Shown here: positions 46,257-54,909 of the stretch, piece after piece
How positions within the stretch are numbered: the first letter of the stretch is position 1
Layout: each line of letters starts with the position of its first letter
NCBI RefSeq assembly: GCF_011044495.1
Contig: NZ_CP049143.1
Span: forward strand, 1,116,001 to 1,180,000
Direction of reading: 5' to 3'
Length of the DNA: 64,000 bases
Source: Roseimicrobium sp. ORNL1
GTDB taxonomy: Bacteria; Verrucomicrobiota; Verrucomicrobiia; Verrucomicrobiales; Verrucomicrobiaceae
Translations under genes and position numbers: made by a program
Notes under the pieces: model-generated
The model's input: only the letters and a program-made list of their open reading frames with translations
The model's database searches: none
What the model was told of the DNA's origin: nothing

Positions 46257-47624
46257 ATGTGGAAAGGCAGATTCCAGCAACCGACCAGTGCGCTCGTGCA
46301 GCGTTACGGAGAGTCCGTGTCCTTTGACTGGAGGCTGTACGAGCACGACATCCGAGGATCCATCGCGCACTCGAAGGCGCTGGTGAAGGCCGGCATCCTC
46401 ACCGCCGAGGAGCAGCAGGGCATCGAAAAAGGCCTGTTGGGCATTCGCGCGGACATTGAAGCGGGCAAGTTCACCTGGAAACAGGAGCTTGAGGACGTGC
46501 ACATGAACATCGAGTCCGAGCTCACCCGCCGTATCGGTGCGGCCGGAGCGAAGCTGCACACGGCCCGCAGCCGGAATGATCAGGTGGCCACAGATGTGCG
46601 CCTCTATTGCCGCGCCTCGGTGGACCAGATCTTGAGATTGATTCGTTCCATGCAGCGCTCGCTCGTGGAGTGCGCCGAGCGGAACGCTGATGCGGTGATG
46701 CCCGGGTACACGCACCTCCAGCGGGGACAGCCCGTGCTTTTTGCCCACCACCTGCTGGCGTATGTGGAGATGCTGGATCGCGATGCGAGCCGCCTCGCCG
46801 ATGCGCGGAAGCGGTTGAATGTCCTGCCGCTCGGCTCCGGTGCCCTCGCAGGCAGCACCATCGTGCTGGACCGCGCTTTCGTAGCGCAGGAACTGGAGTT
46901 CGACGGGGTGACGCAGAACTCGATGGATGCTGTGAGCGATCGCGACTTCATCGCCGAGCTGCTCTTTGATTTCGCCCTCACCGGTGTGCATCTCTCGCGT
47001 CTCAGCGAGGATGTCATCCTCTGGGCGAGTGCGGAGTTCGCCTTCGTCTCCTTGAGCGACGCCCATACCACGGGCTCAAGCCTCATGCCGCAGAAGAAGA
47101 ATCCGGATGTGGCGGAACTCACGCGCGGCAAGTCCGGTCGCCTCGTCGGCAATCTCATGGGCCTGCTCACCACGCTCAAGGGCCTGCCCATGACCTACAA
47201 CCGCGACCTGCAGGAGGATAAGGAGCCGCTCTTTGACTCCATCGAAACCTTGGGTCTCGCGCTGGAAGTCTTCGCGGAAATGGTCAGCGGCATGGAGGTG
47301 AACCGGCCCAAGACCATCGCCGCCACGGCGGACCCGCTGCTGCTCGCGACCGACCTGGCAGATTACCTGGTGCTGAAGGGGGTTCCCTTCCGCCATGCGC
47401 ACGAGGTCATAGGCAAGCTGGTGGCGCACTGTGGCCAGACTGGGAAGACCTTCCTGGAACTCAGCACGGCGGACTATCGCCAGTTCAGCGAGGTGTTTGA
47501 TGATTCCGTCCACGACCTGCTGAAGGTGGATGTGGCGCTCGCGGCCCGGAAAGGCGCCGGTGCCCCCTCGCCGCAGAATGTGGCTGCACGCCTGAGCCAC
47601 TGGAGAAACGTACTGTCGGAGTAG
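46257..47624 (+). CDS. argH: Argininosuccinate lyase
   Basis: This 455-residue protein of the fumarase/aspartase superfamily has the signature GSSLMPQKKNP (273-283), with the catalytic Ser275, and HTARSRNDQV (101-110) and MPGYTHLQRGQP (148-159, with the general acid/base His). It splits argininosuccinate into arginine and fumarate, the last step of arginine synthesis. The length and the start MWKGRFQQPT are standard. The Nudix gene starts 12 bases after its stop. Confidence 0.96.
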   Translation: MWKGRFQQPTSALVQRYGESVSFDWRLYEHDIRGSIAHSKALVKAGILTAEEQQGIEKGLLGIRADIEAGKFTWKQELEDVHMNIESELTRRIGAAGAKLHTARSRNDQVATDVRLYCRASVDQILRLIRSMQRSLVECAERNADAVMPGYTHLQRGQPVLFAHHLLAYVEMLDRDASRLADARKRLNVLPLGSGALAGSTIVLDRAFVAQELEFDGVTQNSMDAVSDRDFIAELLFDFALTGVHLSRLSEDVILWASAEFAFVSLSDAHTTGSSLMPQKKNPDVAELTRGKSGRLVGNLMGLLTTLKGLPMTYNRDLQEDKEPLFDSIETLGLALEVFAEMVSGMEVNRPKTIAATADPLLLATDLADYLVLKGVPFRHAHEVIGKLVAHCGQTGKTFLELSTADYRQFSEVFDDSVHDLLKVDVALAARKGAGAPSPQNVAARLSHWRNVLSE

Positions 47625-47636
47625 TTTTACAGAACC

Positions 47637-48239
47637 GTGACCATCCCCGACTTCGACATCTGCACCTTTGACGACCACGACGGCTGGCAAAAGCTGCCGG
47701 GCAGGGTCGTCTATGGGGGGCGCTATGTGCAGGTGGAGGAGTGCCATTTCCGCACGCCGGCACGGCCGGGTCAGGACATCCCCTGGACCGTGGCACATCG
47801 TGTGCCTGCGGTCGCCGTGGCTGCCTTCACGGAGGATGGAAAGTTTGTCCTGGTGCACCAGGAGCGCCTGCCGGTGAAGCGGGCGTTGTGGGAGTTCCCC
47901 GCGGGCCAGATTGATGATGGCGAGACGCGGGAGAGCATCATTGCCACCGTCTTGCGCGAACTGGATGAGGAGGCCGGGGTGGAAGCACTCCCCGGCGCCG
48001 AGTTCACTCCGCTGGGATGGTTTTTTGCCTCGCAAGGATTCACCAGCGAGCACGTTTACCTTTTTGCCGTCGGCCCGGTGCGTATCGTCCGCGCCCCACA
48101 ACCCGTCGGCGGGGAGCACATCGGCGAGGTCCGGCTGGTAACGCCGGATGAACTGCGCCACCTGGTGGCTTCCCTGATCATCCAGGACGCGCTATCGCTC
48201 GCCCTCTTTGCGCGCCTGTCGGCCCGCGGGATGGTGTGA
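47637..48239 (+). CDS. Nudix hydrolase (ADP-ribose pyrophosphatase-like)
   Basis: This 200-residue protein uses a GTG start at 47637, 12 bases after argH. The Nudix region reads FPAGQIDDGE, then TRESIIATVL, then RELDEEAGV. The spacing between the first Glu and REL is ten residues, three more than the canonical seven, so the loop-helix is enlarged, but the metal-binding REL-x-EE-x-G is intact. The overall form resembles ADP-ribose/sugar-nucleotide pyrophosphatases (NudF-like). The substrate is inferred only. Confidence 0.85.
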   Translation: MTIPDFDICTFDDHDGWQKLPGRVVYGGRYVQVEECHFRTPARPGQDIPWTVAHRVPAVAVAAFTEDGKFVLVHQERLPVKRALWEFPAGQIDDGETRESIIATVLRELDEEAGVEALPGAEFTPLGWFFASQGFTSEHVYLFAVGPVRIVRAPQPVGGEHIGEVRLVTPDELRHLVASLIIQDALSLALFARLSARGMV

Positions 48240-48272
48240 GCGGGCACTCCCCCTTAGCGACAAACGCGAAAC

Positions 48273-49865
48273 ATGTTCAACTGGCTCTTTAAGAAAGTCG
48301 TCACCTTCCGTGAGAAGGTGGCGGTGGACCTCGGCCAAGGCGACGACGAAAAACCGTTCCTGGATCACCTCGAAGACTTGCGCGCGATGATCGTGCGCAT
48401 GGCGGTCACCCTGCTGCTGGTGACTCTGGTCACCTTCTTCTTCATCGAAGAGTTGATGTCCATCATCACCTATCCCCTGGTCCTGGCCGGGATTGCGGAT
48501 AACGTGACGCTGCAGAACTTCAAACCCACGGGTGGCTTCATGACGGCGATGAATATCTCGCTGGTGGCCGGCGTGATCCTTTCGTTCCCGGTGCTGCTGT
48601 ACTTCCTGATGCAGTTCGTTCTGCCGGGACTGCGGAACAATGAAAAGAAGGTACTCTTCCCCGCGCTGGGTGTCGGGGGCGGTCTCTTCCTCATTGGGGT
48701 GGTGTTTGCCTACTTCGTGGTCACCCCGCGGGCGCTCACGTTCTTCTATGAGTTCAGCCGCGATATTGGTAACACGGCGCATGTGAAGGTGCAGGGGTCT
48801 ACACCTCAGTCGACCCAGACCCAGAGCGGAGCTTCCATCATTCCAGAACTCAAGCAGGGCACTCGTGTCACGGCGCTGACCGGGGATGGAAAGACCATCG
48901 TGTTCGAAGTGGTGGAAGTGCGCGCTCCTGCAACAGAGCCGGGCAAGGAAGGCACTACTACCCCGGGCAGTGCCGTGGCGGCAACTGCTGCGGCTGTGGC
49001 TGCGGCTCCTGCTGCGGATGCTGTCGCGGTGGCCAAGTCTCCGGCGCCCTTCATGTGGGAGCTCACGGAGTACGTGAAGTTCATCTGCCAGTTCATCCTC
49101 ATCTTCGGCGCGTGCTTCGAGCTCCCCGTGGTGGTGATGGCTCTGGTGAAGCTGGATGTGCTGAACTACAAAGTGATGAAGACCTCCCGCTCGTGGGCGG
49201 CCATCATCATCGCCATTGCTGCGGCCGTCATCACGCCGACGCAGGACGCCATGACGCTCGCCCTTCTGGCCGTGCCGATGTACGTCCTGTACGAGATCTG
49301 CATCTGGCTCGCCTGGTGGCTGGAGAAGCGTGACCGCCAGCTCTATCCCGAGTACTACAAGGAACAGGATGCCGACGAGAAGGAACTCGAAGTTTCCGAC
49401 GAGTGGGATAACGAAAACTACAACCCATGGGGTGGTGGTGACGACGGTGACGAGGACGACGACGAGGGCCCGAACTCCAAGCCGAAGCCCAAGCCGGCGG
49501 CTCCTGCCGGTGAATCGAAGCCGGATGCGGAAGCAACACCGGAAGGGGAGTCGTCGACGTCAACGTCTTCGCTCTCGACAACGCCGTCTGCCACCGAAGG
49601 CAGCGGCGAGGAGAACGCCGTCTCAGACACCGGCTACAGCCCGCCGGAATCGAGCCTTTCCAGTGACAGGCCGGCCGAATCTGCACCTGTGTCTGAAGCT
49701 AAACCTGCGCCCGAGCCTGAGGCTGAGGCTGACCATGAACTCAGTCAAGACCAAGACCAGGGCGGCAAGGATTCGACGGAGTCTTCAACCGAAGATGACG
49801 ATTGGTCCCTGAAGAAGGACAAGCCAAACGACGAGCCAACCGCGGACAAGCGGGACACGGATTGA
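48273..49865 (+). CDS. tatC: Sec-independent protein translocase TatC with large insertion and acidic tail
   Basis: This 530-residue protein is twice the usual 240-270. The TatC core is clear: PFLDHLEDLRAMIVR (28-42), FKPTGGFM (83-90), a PxxLYFLMQFVLPGL helix, and ELTEYVKF followed by ELPVVVMALVKLDVL and AAVITPTQDAMTLALLAVPMYVLYEICIW. A periplasmic loop carries an extra segment of about 90 residues (168-259), part of it Ala-rich. After the last helix a highly acidic, Ser/Pro/Glu-rich tail runs from about 351 to 530. It is the receptor of twin-arginine substrates such as ActB and the Tat-signal oxidoreductases in this window. No tatA/B lies nearby. Confidence 0.93.
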   Translation: MFNWLFKKVVTFREKVAVDLGQGDDEKPFLDHLEDLRAMIVRMAVTLLLVTLVTFFFIEELMSIITYPLVLAGIADNVTLQNFKPTGGFMTAMNISLVAGVILSFPVLLYFLMQFVLPGLRNNEKKVLFPALGVGGGLFLIGVVFAYFVVTPRALTFFYEFSRDIGNTAHVKVQGSTPQSTQTQSGASIIPELKQGTRVTALTGDGKTIVFEVVEVRAPATEPGKEGTTTPGSAVAATAAAVAAAPAADAVAVAKSPAPFMWELTEYVKFICQFILIFGACFELPVVVMALVKLDVLNYKVMKTSRSWAAIIIAIAAAVITPTQDAMTLALLAVPMYVLYEICIWLAWWLEKRDRQLYPEYYKEQDADEKELEVSDEWDNENYNPWGGGDDGDEDDDEGPNSKPKPKPAAPAGESKPDAEATPEGESSTSTSSLSTTPSATEGSGEENAVSDTGYSPPESSLSSDRPAESAPVSEAKPAPEPEAEADHELSQDQDQGGKDSTESSTEDDDWSLKKDKPNDEPTADKRDTD

Positions 49866-49959
49866 TTGATCGTAGGGTCTACTCTTTTAGCTGGGCAAGC
49901 TGCCTCCGGGCATTTATTCCTGTGAGGCAGTGAGCCCAAGCCAACTTGTGACGGCGAAG

Positions 49960-50946
49960 ATGCAACGGCAGACTATTGTCGCCTGCGTCGGTGGCTTGCT
50001 GACGTTGTTGGCATGGGGTTCCCAGACGTCATCATTGCGTGCCGAGGAGAAGGCGGCAACTGGTGCGCGCAAAGGGGAAACCGGCTACATCGAGTACTGG
50101 CCGGGTGACCTGCCCGTGATTCTCTCCGCGCCGCACGGAGGTCGTCTCACACCCAGTGAACTACCCAATCGCACCACGGGGCGACTCCAGCGTGATGCTT
50201 TCACCGTGGAACTGGCCACCGCGATGCGCACCGCGATGCAGCGGAAATATGGCGCTGCCCCGCACCTGATTGTCTGCCATCTGGCACGTGTGAAACTGGA
50301 TGCGAACCGCGAAATCAAAGAAGCAGCGCAGGGAAATGCCACGGCGGAAAAGGCATGGCATGAGTACCACGACTTCATCAGTGAAGCGGAGAAGAGTATC
50401 CTGCAAAAATATCCCAAGGGGCTGTATCTGGATATCCACGGGCACAGTCATGACAAGCAGCGCGTGGAGCTGGGCTATCTCCTCGGCAAGGATGAGATCC
50501 AGTGGCCACCGCAGCGGCTGAATCTTCCCGAGGTTGCAGCCCGCAGCAGCATCCGTTTGCTGGACCAGAGTTCAGACGAAGACTTTGCCGGCTTGCTGCG
50601 TGGACCGTCCAGCCTGGGAGGACTCCTGGAGCAGCGTGGCGTGGCGTGCGTTCCCGCGCCGGGCGCCAAGGTGGAGTCCGCGGATTTGTATTTCAACGGC
50701 GGCTATAACACGGAGACACACGGCTCGATGGACGGGGTGGGGCTGGATGCCATCCAGCTCGAAGTGCCGCGCAAATTCCGCAATGAGAAGGTCGATCGCG
50801 AAGCGCTGGCCCGCGCCCTGGCGGATGCCCTGAGCCCCTACTTTGAGAAGCACTTCAAGATGCCCTTGATACAGGAGAAGCCAGCGGCCCCGCCCGCGTC
50901 ATCTTCTGCAACATCGGACTTGAATCAAAAGCCTCCCAGCCGTTGA
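49960..50946 (+). CDS. N-formylglutamate amidohydrolase-like exported protein
   Basis: This 328-residue protein starts best at the ATG at 49960, giving a signal peptide (MQRQTIVACVGGLLTLLAW, ending near SLRAEE). An in-frame GTG at 49930 would add ten residues. The body shows VILSAPHGG, VKLDANREIKEA, LYLDIHGHSHDKQRVELGY and NTETHG, matching the metal-binding His and Glu pattern of the N-formylglutamate amidohydrolase (FGase) fold. As it is exported, the substrate is unlikely to be cytoplasmic formylglutamate; an amide hydrolase or peptidase role is inferred. It is followed by an OsmC gene seven bases on. Confidence 0.72.
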   Translation: MQRQTIVACVGGLLTLLAWGSQTSSLRAEEKAATGARKGETGYIEYWPGDLPVILSAPHGGRLTPSELPNRTTGRLQRDAFTVELATAMRTAMQRKYGAAPHLIVCHLARVKLDANREIKEAAQGNATAEKAWHEYHDFISEAEKSILQKYPKGLYLDIHGHSHDKQRVELGYLLGKDEIQWPPQRLNLPEVAARSSIRLLDQSSDEDFAGLLRGPSSLGGLLEQRGVACVPAPGAKVESADLYFNGGYNTETHGSMDGVGLDAIQLEVPRKFRNEKVDREALARALADALSPYFEKHFKMPLIQEKPAAPPASSSATSDLNQKPPSR

Positions 50947-50953
50947 TGGCAGC

Positions 50954-51367
50954 ATGGCAGTAGAAATCAATGTCACCTATGAAGGCGGCCTGCGCACCCG
51001 CGCCATCCACGGCCCCTCGAAGACGGAACTCGTCACGGATGCTCCCGTGGACAACATGGGGAAGGGCGAATCCTTCTCTCCCACCGATCTCGTGGCCACC
51101 GCATTGGCTGGTTGCATCGCCACCACCATCGGCATCGTGGCCCAGCGAAAGGGCATCGAGGTCACCGGCATGCGCGTGCGCACGGAGAAGCACATGAGCA
51201 CGGACAGCCCGCGCCGCATCGTGCGCCTGCCCACCACGGTGTGGATGCCGCTGCCGCCGGATCATTCGGAGCGCGCGCTCTTCGAGAACACGGCCCACGG
51301 CTGCCCGGTGCACCAGAGCGTGCGTCCGGAGATCGACATCCCGATTGAGTTTGTGTGGGAGGGCTGA
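50954..51367 (+). CDS. OsmC/YhfA-family protein
   Basis: The 137-residue protein has the OsmC fold: ESFSPTDLVATALAGCIATT with the first redox cysteine and FENTAHGCPVHQSV with the second. OsmC proteins reduce organic hydroperoxides when both cysteines are present, as here. The YhfA-like branch may have a different role. It is cytoplasmic, begins seven bases after the amidohydrolase-like gene, and ends before two hairpins. Confidence 0.88.
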   Translation: MAVEINVTYEGGLRTRAIHGPSKTELVTDAPVDNMGKGESFSPTDLVATALAGCIATTIGIVAQRKGIEVTGMRVRTEKHMSTDSPRRIVRLPTTVWMPLPPDHSERALFENTAHGCPVHQSVRPEIDIPIEFVWEG

Positions 51368-51375
51368 GGCCCTGC

Positions 51376-51393
51376 TCGTGCTACTGAGCACGA
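51376..51393 (+). terminator. Hairpin after osmC-like gene (possible terminator)
   Basis: TCGTGCT and AGCACGA form a perfect 7-bp stem around ACTG, nine bases after the stop. No T-run follows, so termination would be weak or Rho-assisted. Confidence 0.35.
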
Positions 51394-51408
51394 AATACCT
51401 AAAACTGA

Positions 51409-51430
51409 TTCCTTCGTGACCCCGAAGGAA
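51409..51430. other. Second hairpin in the osmC-Gfo/Idh gap
   Basis: TTCCTTCG and CGAAGGAA form an 8-bp stem around TGACCC, 63 bases before the Gfo/Idh start. It might be an operator or a leader structure for the downstream gene. Confidence 0.35.
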
Positions 51431-51492
51431 GATGACTGATTCACGCGCGTAGATGCACACCGAAGCATCACTACCGTTTGCACTCTACGCCG

Positions 51493-52767
51493 ATGAATCG
51501 TCGCACTCTTCTCACTCAAGGCACGGCCGCAGGAGCCGCCGTGGCTCTTTCCTCATTCAATATTGTCCGGGGCGCTGAGCAGCCCGGAAAGAAACTGAAG
51601 GTCGCGGTCGTCGCGCTTGGGCGTGGCATGGGCCATGTGAGCGCCCTGCTCACGCTGCCGGACGTGGAGATCGCCTATCTCGCCGAGGTGGATCCGAAGC
51701 GCCTCGAGCGCGGGCTCAAGGTGGTGGCGGACAAGCAGCAGGTGTCCTGTCAGGGTGTGAGGGACTTCCGCAAGATCCTTGAGGATAAGTCGGTGGATGC
51801 GGTCTTCATTGCGACGCCGAACTTCTGGCACACGCCCATGGCACTCATGGCCATGCAGGCGGGCAAGCATGTGTACGTGGAAAAACCGGGCAGCCAGAAT
51901 CCACGTGAGGCGGAGATGATTGTAGAAGCCTCCAAGAAGTACAACCGCCTCGTGCAAATGGGCAACCAGCGCCGCACGTGGATGAAGGACGCCATTGATG
52001 CGCTGCATGGCGGCGCCATCGGTGAGGCAAAGTTTGGCCGCGCTACGTATTACAACAAGCGTAAAGCCGTTGGCGTGCCGGGAGAACTCGCGGCCTCGCC
52101 GGATCTCGACATGGATATGTGGCAGGGACCGGTGCCGGATGAGCGCGACATGAAGCCCTTTGTGCACTATGACTGGCACTGGCTCTGGCATTGGGGCAAC
52201 GGTGAACTCGGCAACAACGGCATCCACACGCTGGATATCCTGCGCTGGGGTCTGAAGGTGAACTACCCCGAGCGCATCACTTATCTCGGCAATCGTTACT
52301 GGTTCGACGACAAGCAGGAGACGCCTGACACCGGCACCGCTGTATATGACTGCGGCAAGGTGGGCTTCGAGTGGGTGCAGAGCAGTTGCCACCAGCGCTC
52401 CGCCGAGAAGAGCATCGGCGAAATCGTCTTCTATGGAGACAAGGGCACCATGGGCATCAGCCGCGACACATGGACCACCTACGATCTCGCCGGCGCGGAA
52501 ACCGGCAAAGGAAAGTCCACCGCGAAGGGAGGAGATCCCGCGCACATCGGCAATTTCCTTGATGCCATCCGTGGCAACGCCAAGCTCAACTCACCCATCG
52601 ACGAAGGCCAGAAGAGCACCATGCTCTGCCACCTGGGGAACATCGCCTACCGTACCAACACCGTCGTGCGCTGCGACCCGAAGACCGGCAAGGTCCTCGA
52701 CAATGCCGGAGCTGAGAAGCTCTGGGGCAGGCCGGAGTACCGCAAGGGGTGGGATGTGAAGGTGTAG
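51493..52767 (+). CDS. Gfo/Idh/MocA-family oxidoreductase with Tat signal
   Basis: This 424-residue protein starts at the ATG at 51493 with a Tat signal (MNRRTLLTQGTAAGAAVALS), so it is exported folded with its cofactor. The Rossmann domain (LKVAVVALGRGMGHVSALL) and VYVEKPGSQNPREAEMI place the NAD(P) site and catalytic Lys of the family. The substrate domain includes DWHWLWHWGNGELGNNGIHTLD. Such exported Gfo/Idh proteins are frequent in Verrucomicrobiota and Planctomycetota and act on sugars or sugar acids; the exact substrate is unknown. It is convergent with the minus-strand catabolic cluster, ending 87 bases from it, with a hairpin repeat in between. Confidence 0.9.
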   Translation: MNRRTLLTQGTAAGAAVALSSFNIVRGAEQPGKKLKVAVVALGRGMGHVSALLTLPDVEIAYLAEVDPKRLERGLKVVADKQQVSCQGVRDFRKILEDKSVDAVFIATPNFWHTPMALMAMQAGKHVYVEKPGSQNPREAEMIVEASKKYNRLVQMGNQRRTWMKDAIDALHGGAIGEAKFGRATYYNKRKAVGVPGELAASPDLDMDMWQGPVPDERDMKPFVHYDWHWLWHWGNGELGNNGIHTLDILRWGLKVNYPERITYLGNRYWFDDKQETPDTGTAVYDCGKVGFEWVQSSCHQRSAEKSIGEIVFYGDKGTMGISRDTWTTYDLAGAETGKGKSTAKGGDPAHIGNFLDAIRGNAKLNSPIDEGQKSTMLCHLGNIAYRTNTVVRCDPKTGKVLDNAGAEKLWGRPEYRKGWDVKV

Positions 52768-52779
52768 GAACGCTCACCC

Positions 52780-52807
52780 CAAGGATTGGGGGCATTCTTG
52801 CCCCCGT
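52780..52807 (+). repeat. REP-like 28-base hairpin repeat, diverged solo copy
   Basis: This is the same element as at 14901-14928, with stem GGGGGCA-TTCT-TGCCCCC, but the head reads GGAT instead of GGAG and the last dinucleotide is GT. It is single, 12 bases after the Gfo/Idh stop and between convergent genes. A T-rich run (GTTTCTTATTT) follows, so it may work as a terminator for the plus strand. Confidence 0.75.
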
Positions 52808-52854
52808 TTCTTATTTAGAACAACACGCTGTCCTGCTGGGTTAAGTCAGCGCTT

Positions 52855-53739
52855 TTACCCCCAATACTGCCCCATCTTCTTGCGCAGGAATGTCACGCTG
52901 CGCTCAAGCTGGTCCATGCCTTCCACACCGTCTTCGATGCTGATCCAGCCGTCGAAGCCCACGCGCTTGAGTTCGGTGAAGATGGCGTCGTAGTCGTTGA
53001 GGCCCTTGCCGATTTCACCGTGGCGGAGGCGCTTGGCATAACCGAGGGCGCCGCCTTCTTCCTTGCGGAGGTCTTCGATGGTGCCTTCGATGAGGTAGCG
53101 ATCGCTGGCATGCATGGTGACCACGCGCTTGGAGACGCGGTAGAGGAGTTCCAAAGGATCCTCGCCGGCGAGGTAGGTGTTGCTGGGGTCGTAGTTCACT
53201 CCGAAGTGGGAGTGATGCACGGCGTCCACCAGTTTGCAGAAGACGTCCATCTTCTGGGCGAACTCGGGGTACTCCCAGAAATCATCCTTGTAGTGGTTCT
53301 CCAGGATGAGGGTGATGCCGCGCTCCTGAGCATAGGGGATACAGGCGTAGATGCAATCGGCGGCGAGCTTCACACCCTCGTCCATGCTGAGCTCTGGACG
53401 GCGTTGACCGCTGAGCACGCGGCAGTAGGAACCGCCGAGGACCTCCGTCATGTCGATCCAACGCTTCTGCTTGGCGATTTCCTTTTCACGGAAAGCGGCA
53501 TCAGGATGCGTGAAGTCCGGAGAGCAACACATCATGGGGATGCACTTGCCCGTGTCTTCCACTTCCTTGCGAAAGCGGGTCCAGTTGGATTCATCGGCCA
53601 TCTCCAACAAGCCTGCGTACCATTCGAGGCCATCGATATCGAGCTTGGAGGCGAGGGCGATCCATTCGGAGACTTTCATGGTGCCGTCCTTGCAGAGAGC
53701 CTGCATGAACGCTTTGGGGAAGGCGGCGAGTTTTGGCAT
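52855..53739 (-). CDS. Sugar phosphate isomerase/epimerase family protein
   Basis: The 294-residue TIM barrel opens KLAAFPKAFMQALCKDGTM and has LDIDGLEWYAGLLE, ITLILENHYKDDFW, HFGVNYDPSNTYL and VTMHASDRYL. The Glu, Asp/His and His metal ligands of the xylose-isomerase-like group fit these segments. It is cytoplasmic with no signal. It is last in the minus-strand cluster 58846-52855, which also encodes an SDR, an FAD oxidoreductase, a zinc-type dehydrogenase and a decarboxylase, so it is likely one step of a sugar catabolic route. Confidence 0.87.
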   Translation of the reverse strand: MPKLAAFPKAFMQALCKDGTMKVSEWIALASKLDIDGLEWYAGLLEMADESNWTRFRKEVEDTGKCIPMMCCSPDFTHPDAAFREKEIAKQKRWIDMTEVLGGSYCRVLSGQRRPELSMDEGVKLAADCIYACIPYAQERGITLILENHYKDDFWEYPEFAQKMDVFCKLVDAVHHSHFGVNYDPSNTYLAGEDPLELLYRVSKRVVTMHASDRYLIEGTIEDLRKEEGGALGYAKRLRHGEIGKGLNDYDAIFTELKRVGFDGWISIEDGVEGMDQLERSVTFLRKKMGQYWG

Positions 53740-53784
53740 GAGTCGGGAAGAGGCGAAAGAGTGGGGAAAAGCTGTGCCGGGCTA

Positions 53785-54594
53785 TTACTTGGCGGGCGTC
53801 GGGATGGTGGTCGCGTCCTTGGGAGGATTGCGACCGATGAAGGGATGCTGCTCAAGATCTACCACCTGTCCGCTGATGGGGCCGCTTTCATCCGCGAGCC
53901 AGTACACGACGGCAGCGGCGATTTCCGCGGGCCACAAGATTCGACCAGCTGGCGCATAGACCTTGGGCACCTGGGTGTACCAGTCATCGGCGAGGCCGTG
54001 TTCGCGTTTGCGTTGGGCTTCGTTTTCGGTGAGCACCCAGCCGGGATTGATCTGGTTCACTCGTACGCCGTCTTCGCGCATCAGTGTATCGCCGAGGTTG
54101 CGGGTGAGGGTCATGAGCGCGCCTTTGGAAACGCTGTAGGGAAAAAGGTTAGGCTCGCCACTCCACGCATTCACGGAGCCGATGTTCAGCACGGCACCGC
54201 GTACTTTACGAAGCTCCGGCAGCGCGACCTTGATGAGGGAGAAGGGAGCCAGCGTATTCACCTCCAGCATGCGCCGGAAGAAAGCGAGGTCCGTGGTGTG
54301 GATGTTCGAGGCGGAGACCATCGCAGCGTTGTTCACCACAGCATCCAGCTTGCCAAAGGTGAATACGGAAAGTTGCACCAAGCGCTCTGCCGCGCCTTCA
54401 GCGGTGAGATCCTCAATGTGCAGCACGGCCTTGTCCTTGCCGAGTTCTGCGACGAGTGCTTCACCCAGGTCCTTCTCCAGGCCGTGGATGATGACGCGGG
54501 CGCCTTCGGTCACGCAACGCTGTGCAATGGCCTTGCCGATGCCGGTGCAGCTGCCGGTGACGAGTACAACTTTATCTTGGAGACGGGAAGACAT
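53785..54594 (-). CDS. Short-chain dehydrogenase/reductase
   Basis: The 269-residue SDR has the cofactor motif TGSCTGIG (14-21), NNAAMV, and the catalytic Ser-Tyr-x3-Lys: GSVNAW followed by YSVSKGAL. The order and the 45-base spacing from the isomerase gene fit the same operon. It probably oxidises or reduces a hydroxyl group of a sugar-derived intermediate using NAD(P). The family is too broad for a substrate call. Confidence 0.9.
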   Translation of the reverse strand: MSSRLQDKVVLVTGSCTGIGKAIAQRCVTEGARVIIHGLEKDLGEALVAELGKDKAVLHIEDLTAEGAAERLVQLSVFTFGKLDAVVNNAAMVSASNIHTTDLAFFRRMLEVNTLAPFSLIKVALPELRKVRGAVLNIGSVNAWSGEPNLFPYSVSKGALMTLTRNLGDTLMREDGVRVNQINPGWVLTENEAQRKREHGLADDWYTQVPKVYAPAGRILWPAEIAAAVVYWLADESGPISGQVVDLEQHPFIGRNPPKDATTIPTPAK

Positions 54595-54652
54595 GGAAAG
54601 AAAGGAGCGTGGTGGATGAGGAAATGTTAAAAGTGGGAGCGCAGAAGATTTT

Positions 54653-54895
54653 TTAGGCTGGGCTGTCGCCCGCTACACCTTCGCTGCGGTTTTCCTGAAA
54701 ATGTTTGGCAAGTTGATCTGCATAGAAGGGCACCCACTTGTCCAGAAGCTCATTGCGTTTTTTGAGAATGTCTTCGCTTTTGGCATCACGCATTTTGCGG
54801 TCCACCACGCCCATGTCTTCAAGAACACCCAGATAGCGATTGCACGTATCGCACATATACATGTCCAAGGTGCGCTGCAGTTCTTCGACATTCAT
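54653..54895 (-). CDS. Small CxxC-containing hypothetical protein
   Basis: The 80-residue protein has no signal or membrane helix. It begins MNVEELQRTLDMYMCDTCNRY, with Cys-x-x-Cys at 15-18, and then a helical region rich in Lys and Glu. The pair could hold zinc if the protein dimerises. No family was recognised. It lies 14 bases downstream of the FAD oxidoreductase gene in the same direction, so it is probably in the operon. Confidence 0.55.
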   Translation of the reverse strand: MNVEELQRTLDMYMCDTCNRYLGVLEDMGVVDRKMRDAKSEDILKKRNELLDKWVPFYADQLAKHFQENRSEGVAGDSPA

Positions 54896-54909
54896 CGGAG
54901 TTCAAGGAA

